Part shown: in pieces, positions 1 to 9,143 of the stretch
Layout: each line of letters starts with the position of its first letter
Numbering within the stretch: position 1 is the first letter of the stretch
NCBI RefSeq assembly: GCF_007745175.1
Contig: NZ_CP036271.1
Coordinates: 6,473,439-6,537,438, forward strand
Direction: 5' to 3'
DNA from: Caulifigura coniformis
Lineage (GTDB): Bacteria; Planctomycetota; Planctomycetia; Planctomycetales; Planctomycetaceae
DNA: 64,000 nt
The notes under the pieces: generated by a model
Seen by the model: the letters and a program-made list of their open reading frames with translations, nothing else
What the model was told of the DNA's origin: nothing
Database searches by the model: none
Translations under genes and position numbers: made by a program

Positions 1-722
1 ATTGGCTTCCCTTCCGCGTCGCAAAGGGACGCTTGGATAAGCATGTCCCCTTGTTCCAAGTGAACATCACGCCACCAGAGCGCGCGCAGCTCTCCCTGTC
101 TGGCCCCGGTCTGGATGGCGAGGTCATAGAAGTTGCGAAACTGCCGACTATCCACATTCGCCAAGAGCTGATGAACCTCTGACCGCGTCAGGGGTGAGTG
201 ATCGGCAAGAGGCACCCGTGGCCTGGGGACAGCATTGCATGGATTGTCACTACGTAATCCGACACGAACAGCGAATTCAAATGAATGGCGGGTGACTTGA
301 TAGATTGCTTGTAATGTCCGCGGCCTTACTCCTGAAAGCGCCGCGACTGAGAGCAGACGCTCGATCTGGAGTGGCCCAACTTCAGTGACCAGCATTCGTC
401 CGATGGCTGGACGAACCCAAGTAATTAGCCGTCGCCGATCAGAATGCCAACTGGACGCGGCGAGTTCTCGTTTCCTTGAGCCGAGATAGAGGTCCAGCAT
501 GGCGCCGACGGTCTGCCGCGTTCGTGACTCCCTACCCAACTGTGGCAGGTTCTCCGTCAGTCGACGTTCGGCTGCTTCGTAGGAAGACTCGTAGAAGCAC
601 TTCGACCGTCTCCTGCCGTTGACCTTTGGCAATGCGATCACGGCAATGAACCTTCCTCGGGACGTTACCACGCTCCCTGAGCCTCGCTTCCGAATTGGGT
701 GGACGCTCGACTTGCTTTTCAT
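1..722 (-). CDS. Tyrosine recombinase/integrase, truncated by the window edge
   Basis: I translated the minus strand by hand from an ATG at 722; the frame stays open to base 1, giving about 240 residues with the C-terminus missing. The first ~60 residues are basic (MKSKSSVHPIRKRGSGS), residues ~60-170 look like a SAM-like core-binding domain, and near the left edge the catalytic domain begins with a T-G-A-R-Q-G-E-L segment followed by ALWWRDV, the classic box I containing the first catalytic Arg. The second Arg, His pair and Tyr lie outside the window. It would cut and rejoin DNA for an integrative element to the left. A TTATCCACA dyad lies about 170 bases upstream. Seen: box I and open frame. 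Inferred: mobile-element integrase. Confidence 0.82.
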   Translation of the reverse strand, partial: MKSKSSVHPIRKRGSGSVVTSRGRFIAVIALPKVNGRRRSKCFYESSYEAAERRLTENLPQLGRESRTRQTVGAMLDLYLGSRKRELAASSWHSDRRRLITWVRPAIGRMLVTEVGPLQIERLLSVAALSGVRPRTLQAIYQVTRHSFEFAVRVGLRSDNPCNAVPRPRVPLADHSPLTRSEVHQLLANVDSRQFRNFYDLAIQTGARQGELRALWWRDVHLEQGDMLIQASLCDAEGKP

Positions 723-890
723 GACATCTCAAAGTGCACGGTGAAGATCAAACGGGCACTCGTTCTGTTCTGATGCTGGACTTAGGTCAATCGCCCATTG
801 ACGATGAGGCATCGAATCTCGCGTTTTCTAGGTGCATTTGGTCCGCTTGGACGTCGGCTCACGACGACCCGCCCGCAAGGCAACTCTGAA

Positions 891-911
891 TTATCCACAG
901 ATTGTGGATAT
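891..911. promoter_or_regulatory. TTATCCACA inverted dyad (DnaA-box-like)
   Basis: TTATCCACA at 891-899 faces TTGTGGATA at 902-910, an almost perfect dyad in the 497-base gap between divergent genes (integrase start 722, plus-strand gene start 1220). A further TATCCACA lies at 1127-1134. The half-site equals the DnaA-box consensus, but similar copies occur upstream of other genes in the window (8963-8986, 11321-11329, 14617-14636), so a shared regulator or promoter element is as likely as a replication role. Nothing else recognisable is seen in 723-1219. Confidence 0.45.
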
Positions 912-1219
912 GTCGCGCTTTGCTGGAACTGAGGTGCGTCGGCGCAAAGTACGCCAGGTGTGATACACCTCAACCGACGGACCGGGCGTCGTCAGTATCC
1001 GATCAAGAATGCCAACGATCTGCTTCTGGAGCTTGCTCAAGCTTCCGCGCACGAGAAACGGATGGAATTGTCAGTGCTCGCATTGTTGATTCGAGAGGAG
1101 CTGATTCTCTGAGGGGTAGTATTGAGTATCCACATTTTGTGAACATGGTAGAATCGCGTCTCCGAATTAGGGCAGATCGCGCTCCTCGCCCCAAGTCGCA
1201 ACTGTGAGGAGATTGCGTC

Positions 1220-3142
1220 ATGGCGAGTCCTTATCTTCAGTTCGATCCGCGGCTTCCCCGAGCCCAAGCCCCGCGAGGTCTTGCTCCGCAGAACGCCATC
1301 AAGCAAGCAGCGGCCGGCAGCGGTGGAAATTCGAGCCTGCCCCCTTGGCTTCAGAAGGTCCAGCCGTCGCAGAACGTCATCAAACAGACGGGGCCCGGCA
1401 GCATCAAGACTCCGTTCCAGGCCAGCCAGTACATCGGGTCCCTCCCGCAGACCCGGCCGCAGCCGATCGATTTCGGATCCGTGCAGCCGTCGAACGTGGC
1501 CCGGGGGATCACCGATCGCCACGGCCCCCTGGCCGCCAGGCAGGTCGGGCACATCTGGGCCAACGTCATCAACGACCACCCCCTCGGCACGGATTACATG
1601 CCGGACGGCACTCCGTTCCTGAAGATGCCGAATCGCGGTCCGTTCGAGCAGGGGGTCGACGAGAACGGGCAGTCCTACAAGAAGTTCTACGCCTCGGCCC
1701 CGGCCGGTGGGATGCCGCCCTTTCTGACGAAATCATTGACTCCCAGCATGCCGGCTGGAGCATCAGCGCCGATTTCGCCACCTGTGTTACGAAGCCCTGC
1801 CGCGCGGCCACTCCCCCCGATCAATGGCGCCGCCGCTCCGGGACCGTACAGCACGTTCGGAATGACTGGCAACGAATTCGGATTCGGACCTGCCAGCACC
1901 GTCCATGTGCCGCAATCGGAGCTTTCGTTTGATCGCGTTCCGGGAACAATGGCTGCGCCAAGGATTGGATCGCCAGTTCAGCATCCTTACACGTCAGAGT
2001 CGTACCCGGGTCTTCAGTCACCATCGCTTCCGGGCAATGAAGTTCCGAGCATTCCGTCACTGCGAGGAGGAGCCACTCCCCCAGCAATGCCGAACCGTTC
2101 GGACTATTACCCGACTGCGCCGGCTCCTACCGTCCCCTTTCCAGGCAGTCCGATTGCTCGGCAAGGCTCGGCCTATTTCCCGTCAACCGTCCTCGGCCAG
2201 ATGGATCCCTACGAAGCCCGGGCCCAAGTCCCCAGTCTTTACGGCACTGGCGATGCGAACGGCTACACGTCCCGTTCGATGGGAGCGATGCCGACGTTCC
2301 GCGCTGAGATTGCCCGACGAGTGCAGCGGGAGAACATGGCGCCGTCAGCGATCGGCCCCTACGGCTCGCTCGGTGGATCATCCGGCCGGCTGGGAGCAAT
2401 GCAGCAGGCAGTCGCCGCTCAGCCCCAACAGGGGGCCCCGCAGCACCACGCCTGGAATCCGGCCCTCATGGCTCAGATTCAGCAGGAGTCGCGGGAAGGA
2501 ACCAGCCCGCGAATAATTGAACAGCGGAACCTTCAGGAACGGACTCTCGATCCCGTGTACATGCAGCGGTGGCGGGAAACACAGGCCCGGCGGCAAGAGA
2601 CCGCGCAAGGCCTCGCCAGCAACCGCCGTGACGCCGCCCTGGCCCGCGGAATCGCACAGTCGCGGTCCCTGGGGGTGCCCCTGACCCCGATGCAGAATGA
2701 TTTCATCGCTCGTACTCGCCAGTCACAGGCCGGGGAACACGCAGGGCCAGGCGATACTGCGAATCGATCGGGGACGGGTCTCAACGCCCCACCGAGACCG
2801 TTCGCTGAACTGCAGCCGACCGCGAAGGTGAACTCGCTGACACCTGAGCGCGAGCAGGAGCTGCTATCGTTGCTCGACAGTGTGAATGACGGAACTCCAA
2901 CTCACGAACTCCATCGACTTCGCGGCATGGTCGAACCTGGTGAGCTCGAGTATCTCTCGACCAGAAACATGCCATGGCAACCTATCCCCAATCCCTGGAC
3001 GCGAAGCTGGGGTGAATTCAATCGTCTCAGCGAGAAAATCCGGCGTTTGCGAGGGACGTATCGCACGCCTGAACAACGGCAGCAGGACCTGCAGCAATCT
3101 ATCTACGATGCGGCCCGCTCGAACTCCATGGTCCAGTTCTGA
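1220..3142 (+). CDS. Unrecognised 640-aa Pro/Gln/Ser-rich protein
   Basis: Start ATG at 1220 follows AGGAGA at 1207-1212. No signal peptide or membrane segment is visible. The first ~540 residues are low-complexity, rich in Pro, Gln, Ser, Gly and Ala; near the N-terminus a short motif (QNAIKQ, then QNVIKQ) occurs twice. The last ~110 residues look folded and helical (LTPEREQELLSLLDSV onward). It precedes, in the same direction, other unrecognised genes up to a terminator at 6607. This composition is compatible with a scaffold or phage-like structural protein, but I do not recognise the family. Coding support comes from the ribosome-binding site, length and the ordered C-terminus. Confidence 0.7.
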   Translation: MASPYLQFDPRLPRAQAPRGLAPQNAIKQAAAGSGGNSSLPPWLQKVQPSQNVIKQTGPGSIKTPFQASQYIGSLPQTRPQPIDFGSVQPSNVARGITDRHGPLAARQVGHIWANVINDHPLGTDYMPDGTPFLKMPNRGPFEQGVDENGQSYKKFYASAPAGGMPPFLTKSLTPSMPAGASAPISPPVLRSPAARPLPPINGAAAPGPYSTFGMTGNEFGFGPASTVHVPQSELSFDRVPGTMAAPRIGSPVQHPYTSESYPGLQSPSLPGNEVPSIPSLRGGATPPAMPNRSDYYPTAPAPTVPFPGSPIARQGSAYFPSTVLGQMDPYEARAQVPSLYGTGDANGYTSRSMGAMPTFRAEIARRVQRENMAPSAIGPYGSLGGSSGRLGAMQQAVAAQPQQGAPQHHAWNPALMAQIQQESREGTSPRIIEQRNLQERTLDPVYMQRWRETQARRQETAQGLASNRRDAALARGIAQSRSLGVPLTPMQNDFIARTRQSQAGEHAGPGDTANRSGTGLNAPPRPFAELQPTAKVNSLTPEREQELLSLLDSVNDGTPTHELHRLRGMVEPGELEYLSTRNMPWQPIPNPWTRSWGEFNRLSEKIRRLRGTYRTPEQRQQDLQQSIYDAARSNSMVQF

Positions 3143-3240
3143 GGAGTCAGTTGAGGTCCCTAAAGCCACCGTGCGGTGAACTTGGGGCTTGGCAGAATGC
3201 GTGATCCGCCCCTAGCAGTTGTCGCAGACAAGGAGGTCGA

Positions 3241-3705
3241 ATGGCAAAGGAGATGCGCCAAACTGGTGCCGAACAGGCAGACGATGTCCATCGCCGACTG
3301 ATTCGCGCGATTCGGAATTCAGGGTTGAGGCTCCAGTGTTCCCAGTGCGAATATGACCCCGAGCTCTGGGAATGGATCATTCATGCGGCCGCGTCTGTCC
3401 CAAGCAACAGTCTCGAACAGGTGCATATTGACGTTGATGGCAGCCTCCCTGAGGAGGGGGAGTTTCCGCTCTGGGCTGAAGTGCACGTGACAATTCTGCT
3501 ACCCGGTGCGACTCGCCCTTTCGTCCGCTCCCCTTCCAGAGTGAGGCTCAGCGAACTGGAAGCAGAGCTCTCCGATGTTAATGAGGAAGTCGAGACAGTT
3601 CTCTGCCTTATTCTTACCAGCGAAAATGACTCTCCACGTCGTGTCGGCGCTACCGATTGGGAGTGGGAGGAGCCGGAAGAAGAACTCGATGTCGAACTCG
3701 AGTGA
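3241..3705 (+). CDS. Unrecognised 154-aa acidic-tailed protein
   Basis: ATG at 3241 follows a strong AAGGAGGT just upstream. The protein is soluble, starts with a basic helical stretch, contains a CSQC pair near residue 36, and ends in a strongly acidic tail (EEPEEELDVELE). It lies 98 bases after the preceding gene on the same strand and may be co-transcribed with it. No family recognised. The strong ribosome-binding site and biased acidic C-terminus support it being translated. Confidence 0.6.
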   Translation: MAKEMRQTGAEQADDVHRRLIRAIRNSGLRLQCSQCEYDPELWEWIIHAAASVPSNSLEQVHIDVDGSLPEEGEFPLWAEVHVTILLPGATRPFVRSPSRVRLSELEAELSDVNEEVETVLCLILTSENDSPRRVGATDWEWEEPEEELDVELE

Positions 3706-4225
3706 CGCGGCACCTCGGCACGCAGTCTTGAAGGTGTGGCGAACAGACAAGCGATCTCTGCGATGCCAAGACGATCAATGACGCGGGCCGGTCGAAATAC
3801 GCGAGACAATCGGATGTTCTTGCGTGCAACCCCAAACGGGTCAGTCGCCCGGCCGAGTTCCAGTTCTTTGCTTCGTGCGCGCCTCCTCCCACTGACGTCG
3901 TGGAAAAACATTCAATTTTGTTGCGAGCGATCAGCCGCTTCGCCTACTTCAGTTGCATGTTGCTTCGGTACGGGGAGTGGAAAATCAATAGAAGTTGATG
4001 TTTCTCGCGGCTTGCGAACGGGGTGATCAACTTTTTGGGTGACGATTCTACCATGTTCGGACGTCAGCCGGCCATATGGCATGGCTTGGCAGTACATGGC
4101 AATCTTGCAGGGTCTGTTTCATCCGCTACGTTCGGGCATTGGTTTCCCACATATCACTTTCGATGTTCGGTGCGGTGAACACGCCGCTGACGCTCGCCCA
4201 CCAGACAGGAGGTCCGTGTTCATCA
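3706..4225. other. Gap without a supported gene
   Basis: A 520-base stretch between two plus-strand genes. The frame of the next gene stays open upstream to an ATG at 4076, but that 50-residue extension is Cys/Ser/His-rich and lacks a ribosome-binding site, so I start the gene at 4226. No repeat, tRNA or hairpin terminator stands out; a promoter for the 4226-6485 group probably lies here. Confidence 0.4.
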
Positions 4226-5611
4226 ATGTCTGTCGAAACATCGTTCTACAACGATTCCGGCGAGATCATCCCTGCGTATGCAGTGATGATGATTACCGGG
4301 ACGCACATGATCGGGACTCGGTATCTGCAGAAGGTTGAAAAGCCGGACGTGGATGCACCGAACGCCGGGTTCATCCTGAATGGCCCGACGAAGATCCCGA
4401 TCGGGAAGACTGGAACTGGAAAAATTCCTGCGAACTCGGGCTGGGCGAAGTACGACACGGGCGGAGCGCCTGCGGCCGGCGATGAATGGGGGCCGGTGAC
4501 TGGCTCGTGGGAACTGGGGGAAGACGGAACGGGGTTCAAGGTCGTGGGGACGGGGCCCACGGGGATGGTCCTGGTTCGGTTTTCCGGGACATCTTCGTCG
4601 AATGGTGGCGGCGATGGCACGGGTGCCTGCGGCTGCACGAACAATCCCTGTCTCGACGCCGAAGATCTCGATGTCACAATTGAAGGTGGCTGCGACGCTC
4701 CGGGCGTCTTCAGCGTCGTGTTCGATGGCGAGAAGAGGTACCTGGAATGGGACGGCACTCCGGAGGAAGGCCAGCCAGATGTCTGGTCGAGCGACGAGTT
4801 TGAATACGCACCCGGCGACGGCTGTTCTGAGACGGTCCATCTTGAACTGTCGGTCACGAACGGCGGCGACAAAGATGGCGTGACGCTCACCGTCGTCGGC
4901 TTGGGGACTGTGTTTGCGAACACGATGCAGGCGATGCGACTGAAGTGTGGCGGGAAGCTCTACCCGACGACATGGGGCGATTGCAGCTGCATCGACTACA
5001 TCCCCTGCGAACTGTGTCTTGTTCCGGAGATTGGCCCACTTGCTGCTTGCTGTGCCGGCACTCCTCTGCCCAAGAAATTCTCGTTCACGCTCGAGGGCTA
5101 CAACGGAGAATACGCATGCTTCGTTGGGCTGTTCTGTTCCCCCTCCTATGAATTTCCGGACCTGTCGGTGTTGGATGGGACGTACACGCTTGATGTTGTT
5201 CCGCCCGTCCTTCCGGCGACGGCTTTGGAATCGCCAACTCCAGGGTATGGGGTCGTCATCAAGGAAGTGTCCTATGGCAGTTGTGGCGGCAACGCCAAGA
5301 CTCTACGGCTGACCGCGCGCTGCAGGATCTGTGTGACCAAGAATGGTGACGATCCGGTGACCGTGAGCGCGGCGCTCGACCTTTGGTGTGACTGGATCGT
5401 CGGTAGCACGGTACGGGCGTTGTTCAGTTCGGGAAGCCCCGGCTACGAATACTCGGGCACAATGCCAGCCGGCACCACCTGCCGAACTCCAATCGTGCTG
5501 ACCAGACAGGCTGTTGGAAACATCGGCAACTCGGTCGTCGAAAGCGGCCCCGGCACCCCGATCCCCAAAGAGGCCGCCCCGGCCACCATCACCATTCAGG
5601 CGATCGACTGA
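4226..5611 (+). CDS. Unrecognised 461-aa Cys-rich beta-structured protein
   Basis: I start it at the ATG at 4226 (MSVETSFYNDSGEIIPAYAV) because AGGAGGT lies at 4207-4213. Residues ~1-140 resemble a small beta-rich domain of the kind found on phage or surface appendage proteins. A Gly/Ser linker (SSSNGGGDGTG) leads to a Cys-rich part with CGCTNNPC, CSCIDYIPCELC and several more spaced Cys, suggesting disulfides or metal binding. No signal peptide or membrane segment. The next gene begins two bases after its stop, so the two are probably translationally coupled. Family and function unknown; a virion- or cell-surface structural role is a guess from composition. Confidence 0.65.
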   Translation: MSVETSFYNDSGEIIPAYAVMMITGTHMIGTRYLQKVEKPDVDAPNAGFILNGPTKIPIGKTGTGKIPANSGWAKYDTGGAPAAGDEWGPVTGSWELGEDGTGFKVVGTGPTGMVLVRFSGTSSSNGGGDGTGACGCTNNPCLDAEDLDVTIEGGCDAPGVFSVVFDGEKRYLEWDGTPEEGQPDVWSSDEFEYAPGDGCSETVHLELSVTNGGDKDGVTLTVVGLGTVFANTMQAMRLKCGGKLYPTTWGDCSCIDYIPCELCLVPEIGPLAACCAGTPLPKKFSFTLEGYNGEYACFVGLFCSPSYEFPDLSVLDGTYTLDVVPPVLPATALESPTPGYGVVIKEVSYGSCGGNAKTLRLTARCRICVTKNGDDPVTVSAALDLWCDWIVGSTVRALFSSGSPGYEYSGTMPAGTTCRTPIVLTRQAVGNIGNSVVESGPGTPIPKEAAPATITIQAID

Positions 5612-5613
5612 CC

Positions 5614-6015
5614 ATGCGTGAGTGCGTGAGCAGAGGCCGGATCGTCGAGAAGCTGGGCAGGTGTTACTGCCGGCATCCGAGTGTTGCCGGAAGTGCTCGC
5701 TCGGTTCGCGTCAATCTGTCGCGATGCGAATCCTGCTCCCTGGTGCCAGTTCCAGCCACCCCGAAGCGTGGGTGCTGCGCGGATCGCTCCGAAAAGCCCG
5801 TTCGATCAACGCCCTGTGCGTGCGGTGGTGCATCGCAGATAGCGGTCTACGCCTGCAGTTCCGAACAACGGGGTCCGGGCGAATGCGTCCTCACAGTCAC
5901 AGATCGCGGCAACTTGCGACCGAGCATTGAGGAGGCGCTTGGCAAGCACAAGAGCTGTGACATGTGTCAGGGGTTTCGCGACCTGCCACTCGTTCAGATC
6001 ACTGCGCCGACGTGA
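5614..6015 (+). CDS. Small Cys-rich zinc-ribbon-like protein
   Basis: ATG at 5614 lies two bases after the upstream stop, indicating translational coupling. The 133-residue protein has an N-terminal CYCRHP motif, a C-x2-C pair (CESC), a CACGG stretch followed by an IAVYAC strand and ECVLTV, and a final CDMCQGF motif. This pattern of paired Cys fits one or two zinc-binding ribbons. It sits in a three-gene plus-strand group (4226-6485). I recall comparable small Cys-ribbon domains from planctomycete and phage-like contigs, but cannot name a family. A second frame opposite its 3' end (5999 onward) is a gene remnant. Confidence 0.6.
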   Translation: MRECVSRGRIVEKLGRCYCRHPSVAGSARSVRVNLSRCESCSLVPVPATPKRGCCADRSEKPVRSTPCACGGASQIAVYACSSEQRGPGECVLTVTDRGNLRPSIEEALGKHKSCDMCQGFRDLPLVQITAPT

Positions 6016-6253
6016 GATTGTCGGCAGCCTCTTCCAGGGTCAGGACAAGTCCATGCCGGCCGGGACCGCTCGCGTTCGGCTCTTCCATTCCGAGGGCTTC
6101 GTCCGCCCCGGCGGACACGATCAGCGGCACAAAGTAGGTGTCCGGTGTGTGGTAATCCTCTTCAAAGGCCGCTCCGTAGAAGTGACGGTCTCCCGGACCG
6201 GGGTTCGACGGGAAAGAAATCGCCGAACTCATTACGGCAGACGGGCACAAAGT
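5999..6253 (-). pseudogene. C-terminal fragment of a planctomycete pseudopilin-like protein
   Basis: A minus-strand frame ending at 5999 carries YFVPLIVSAGADEALGM and then EEAADNLTSAQ before its stop. That pair of motifs (PxIVSAGxDxxxG, then a DN-L/I-T ending) is typical of the C-terminus of planctomycete prepilin-type proteins. The preceding part lacks the N-terminal cleavage/methylation helix and is instead the reverse of a plus-strand gene. I read this as a leftover 3' end of a pseudopilin gene, not a working gene. The assignment rests on motif memory and is moderate. Confidence 0.35.
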
Positions 6254-6275
6254 CACGCCGACATATGTCTCGATC

Positions 6276-6485
6276 GTGAAATACAACCTGTCCAAGTCGT
6301 CCGGGGCGGCGGGACAGAAGGTCGTTCGACGGAAGGTTGGACGTATGTCCGGCGCCCGTGTCTCGAGCAACTCGAGAGGCTTCGGCGGCATGGAAGCGGC
6401 GATCGCATTCGTGCAGGCGGCCGGCGGACTCGAGCAGGCCAAGCAGACGCTGGCAGTGCTGGAATCGATCAAAGCGGCGATTTGA
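6276..6485 (+). CDS. Small unrecognised helical protein
   Basis: GTG at 6276 (alternative ATG at 6345) gives up to 69 residues. The N-terminus is basic (KVVRRKVGRM); the C-terminal ~35 residues form a natural amphipathic helix pair (GGMEAAIAFVQAAGG, LEQAKQTLAVLESI). It is the last gene before the terminator at 6607-6633 and follows the Cys-rich genes. The family is not recognised. The start is uncertain because no strong ribosome-binding site precedes either candidate. Confidence 0.5.
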   Translation: MKYNLSKSSGAAGQKVVRRKVGRMSGARVSSNSRGFGGMEAAIAFVQAAGGLEQAKQTLAVLESIKAAI

Positions 6486-6606
6486 TTTCGCAATGAGTCA
6501 GGTGCTCATCGGTTGTTCATCAACAAATGACCTTGACTGCGGGAATGATCGGTCTAATCTGAGAGCAGATGTTCCTGCGGTTTTAGCCCGCTGCGGTCGA
6601 GCATCC

Positions 6607-6633
6607 AAACCCTGTCCAAGCGGCAGGGTTTTT
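6607..6633 (+). terminator. Rho-independent terminator
   Basis: AAACCCTG at 6607-6614 pairs with CAGGGTTT at 6624-6631, followed by more T. It closes the plus-strand group 4226-6485 and sits before the convergent integrase that ends at 6731. Confidence 0.75.
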
Positions 6634-6730
6634 AATGCGCCTGACAAGTGTAGTGCGTTCGAATGCTCTCGTGCTCTTCTCGTCAGCGCATTCCCAATGG
6701 ACATAGACCAGCTATCGCTGCTTGGCCGAA

Positions 6731-7810
6731 CTACAACGTATCCGGCATCTTGAGTACCGCCGCCCAATCGTTCCCCGGATACATGTGCCCGTAAGTGTCG
6801 AGAGTCAGTGTGATCGTGCCGTGCCGCATGATCTTCTGGACGGTCTTGATGTCCGTGTTGAGATGAACCAGCCACGCGCCGCACGTGTACCGCAGGGCGT
6901 GAAAGTCGACGACGCGACCCTCGCTGTCGACAGCTGTCAGAAAGTCAGGGTCAAATGGTTGCCCCTCTTTGGCTCTTTGTTCGCGATAAGCCACGCGGGC
7001 TGCAGAAAGATCCTGGCGGAGAACGGCCGCAATGTTCTGCCAGGTGCGGAGTCCAGCTGGGAAGATCTTCGAGTCCCTTCGCCGCAGCCACGGCATCACA
7101 TCATCCCATCGCCGCCGGATCATCCCGTCGATGCAGTCCGCAAGATCTGGCTTTATGTACTGGCGGGCGGGTTTCCCGTTCTTTGTCCGCTGAGCACCTT
7201 TCCCTGAAAGCTCAAGTGACGTCTTGCCACCTTCGACGTGCAGGTCCATGACTCGCAGTCTGGAGCATTCCACCGCCCGGTAGCCAGTCTGCAGGGCGAC
7301 GGTGTAGAGCAGGATCCTCATTTCCGCAGTCAGGCGCCGACGAGTTGCGTTCTGCTCGAACATGTGTCGGCGTAGGTACTCCCACTCGTCAAGGAGAAGC
7401 ATTCGGCGCTCGACTGATTTTCCCCGCCGGCCGACTTCCGGAAGGCGACGGAGATCGAATCTCGCGAACGGATCTTCGACGTCGAGGTCCTCCGCGACTG
7501 ATCGCACGAACGCCTGGATCGACTTGATCTGTCCACGCAGGTAGGACCGAGAATAAGTGCCCTTCGCCTCACGAGCTTTCAGATACGCCCGGAGCTGTCT
7601 CGGGTGGAGATCAGAGAACGTCCTGGCTTTGCTGACGCGGAGAAACTCCTTCATCGTGCTGCGAAGTGTCGCGATGTAGGAACGGTCTCTTTTCGCTTTT
7701 GCCTTGGTCTCGATCCAGGTCGTCCAGGCGACTTCGAGTTCCGAGCGTGCAGGCGCATCCAAGCTGGCGGTTGCGGCACTACAGAGGTCTTGCAGATCGA
7801 TGGCTTCCAT
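6731..7810 (-). CDS. Tyrosine recombinase/integrase
   Basis: The frame opens at a TTG at 7840, but I prefer the ATG at 7810 (MEAIDLQDL), preceded by GGAG. About 359 residues. Residues ~30-140 form the SAM-like core-binding domain; the catalytic domain follows with TGYRAVE (first Arg), HALRYTCGAWL (His and second Arg), MRHGTITLTL (third conserved His) and DTYGHMYP (nucleophile Tyr). HALRY in place of the usual HxLRH is a small deviation; all five core residues are present. It is convergent with the 4226-6485 group and could belong to an element covering either side. Likely an active integrase; target unknown. Confidence 0.9.
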   Translation of the reverse strand: MEAIDLQDLCSAATASLDAPARSELEVAWTTWIETKAKAKRDRSYIATLRSTMKEFLRVSKARTFSDLHPRQLRAYLKAREAKGTYSRSYLRGQIKSIQAFVRSVAEDLDVEDPFARFDLRRLPEVGRRGKSVERRMLLLDEWEYLRRHMFEQNATRRRLTAEMRILLYTVALQTGYRAVECSRLRVMDLHVEGGKTSLELSGKGAQRTKNGKPARQYIKPDLADCIDGMIRRRWDDVMPWLRRRDSKIFPAGLRTWQNIAAVLRQDLSAARVAYREQRAKEGQPFDPDFLTAVDSEGRVVDFHALRYTCGAWLVHLNTDIKTVQKIMRHGTITLTLDTYGHMYPGNDWAAVLKMPDTL

Positions 7811-7955
7811 GGGCGCTCCAACGAAATCAGGATATCGCAAGTCGAAATGAGGCGGTCAAAGATGATCGCGCAGATATGGATGTACTCCAGCGATTGAAAT
7901 CCGCAAGGTCGATTTCTGATTCCCACGTGCGTGGTGGAGTGCGCCGCGTAGCCCT

Positions 7956-8810
7956 TCAGCCAGCCTTCGCCGCCGGCTGCCAGTTCTTTCGGGACTGCTC
8001 CAGCCACGGATGGCTCGCCAACGTCGCCTGCTGAAGCTCAGCCGCTTCGCGTGCCGTGACGGTGTCTGGGTACGTGTCCATCACCTTCTGCCGCCACTCC
8101 ATGGCGGGAATCTCTTTGCCAGGCTGTTCGAGAATCTCCTTGGCGATCCGCAGGAGCCCCTGCGCCTTCTCCTCTTCGGTGTAGTCGGCCTTGGGCCACG
8201 TCACGGCTGGGGCGTTGGTCTCGAATGCATGAAACTCATCGTCGAGGTAATAGCGATCGATCTTGCCATACCGGGTGTACCCAAAGCCAACGCGGGTGAC
8301 ATCAACGCCCTGAGACGCCAGACGCGTCGTCAGTTGCTGCTCGTGGAGTCGACTGCGACGGAAGGTCGGAAGTACGGAGTCACTCGACTCTCGAAAACCA
8401 CCTCCTGAACTCCCAAACCTTTTCGACGCCGACAGATAGTTGGACTCGATCCCGTCAGGGTACGTCCGGAAATGAGCATCAACCCAGGTCCCATCACTCC
8501 GGCGGTAACCCTGCACGTGCACGAGCCCCTGCATGCGCTCGGCGCGACGAGCCTCCGTATCGATCGGCTTTGGGACGTAGACCGGAACGCCGTAGTTGTT
8601 CCATGGTCCCAGGGCCGGCCCAGAGTTGAATCCTCCAGCAGAGAAGCCTCCGCCAGAGAAGGCACTGCCATTGCCTGGCGCGGACCGCGTGTGCGACCCG
8701 ACGAACGTGCCGTCCTTGCGGATGTAACTTCGCACGTTCACCCGTCCCTGCGCGGTCGAAACGGCGCAGATCAGGACGAACGCGACTGTGGTGCAGATTC
8801 TTTCCAGCAT
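7956..8810 (-). CDS. Exported protein with two GYxRxDGTxV repeats
   Basis: The frame is open from a TTG at 8861, but the ATG at 8810 begins a convincing signal peptide (MLERICTTVAFVLICAVSTAQG). The mature protein has two copies of a short repeat: VRSYIRKDGTFVGSHTRS and GYRRSDGTWVDAHFRTYPDG, separated by a Gly/Ser-rich stretch. Such V-x-G-Y-x-R-x-DGT-x-V motifs are known from small exported bacterial proteins of unknown role. The C-terminal ~100 residues are helical (AREAAELQQATLASHPWLEQ). A TTGTGGATAA site lies ~165 bases upstream. Function unknown. Confidence 0.7.
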   Translation of the reverse strand: MLERICTTVAFVLICAVSTAQGRVNVRSYIRKDGTFVGSHTRSAPGNGSAFSGGGFSAGGFNSGPALGPWNNYGVPVYVPKPIDTEARRAERMQGLVHVQGYRRSDGTWVDAHFRTYPDGIESNYLSASKRFGSSGGGFRESSDSVLPTFRRSRLHEQQLTTRLASQGVDVTRVGFGYTRYGKIDRYYLDDEFHAFETNAPAVTWPKADYTEEEKAQGLLRIAKEILEQPGKEIPAMEWRQKVMDTYPDTVTAREAAELQQATLASHPWLEQSRKNWQPAAKAG

Positions 8811-8962
8811 GCCCTTTGCGCTCGTGTCCGGCAGGATATCTAGGAAGTGGCTCTGGGCCAATTCCTGAGGGTACGAGAACGGCGAGCTCTCCTGGCCGGA
8901 TCATTCCATTTGACGGGAGTGCATGAAGAAACCTGCCCTTTGGATCATTCGCAGGTGTCGGA

Positions 8963-8986
8963 TTAAACCACGATTTGTGGATAATT
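8963..8986. promoter_or_regulatory. TGTGGATAA site with partial dyad
   Basis: TGTGGATAA at 8976-8984, preceded by a partly matching arm (TTAAACCAC, 8963-8971), is a third copy of the TTATCCACA-type element seen at 891 and 14617. It sits in the 333-base gap between divergent genes starting at 8810 and 9144. No other feature is evident in that gap. Confidence 0.35.
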
Positions 8987-9143
8987 CGTTCCACGGCGGA
9001 GTTCGGTACTCGGCCCAAATTCCGGCTGGCCCTAGACGTTAAACCGCACGTGACACACTTTTGAAGGTTGCCCAGTAAACGCCAGCTGCTCCCCGCCCTT
9101 CCGCGAGTGACCGGGAATCACACTACGATTGACGCAGCTCTCG

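Noticed and set aside
891-911. Chromosomal replication origin from the DnaA-box-like dyad
   Set aside because: Only isolated dyads, no cluster of boxes, no AT-rich unwinding region and no dnaA or dnaN gene; treated as a regulatory motif instead.
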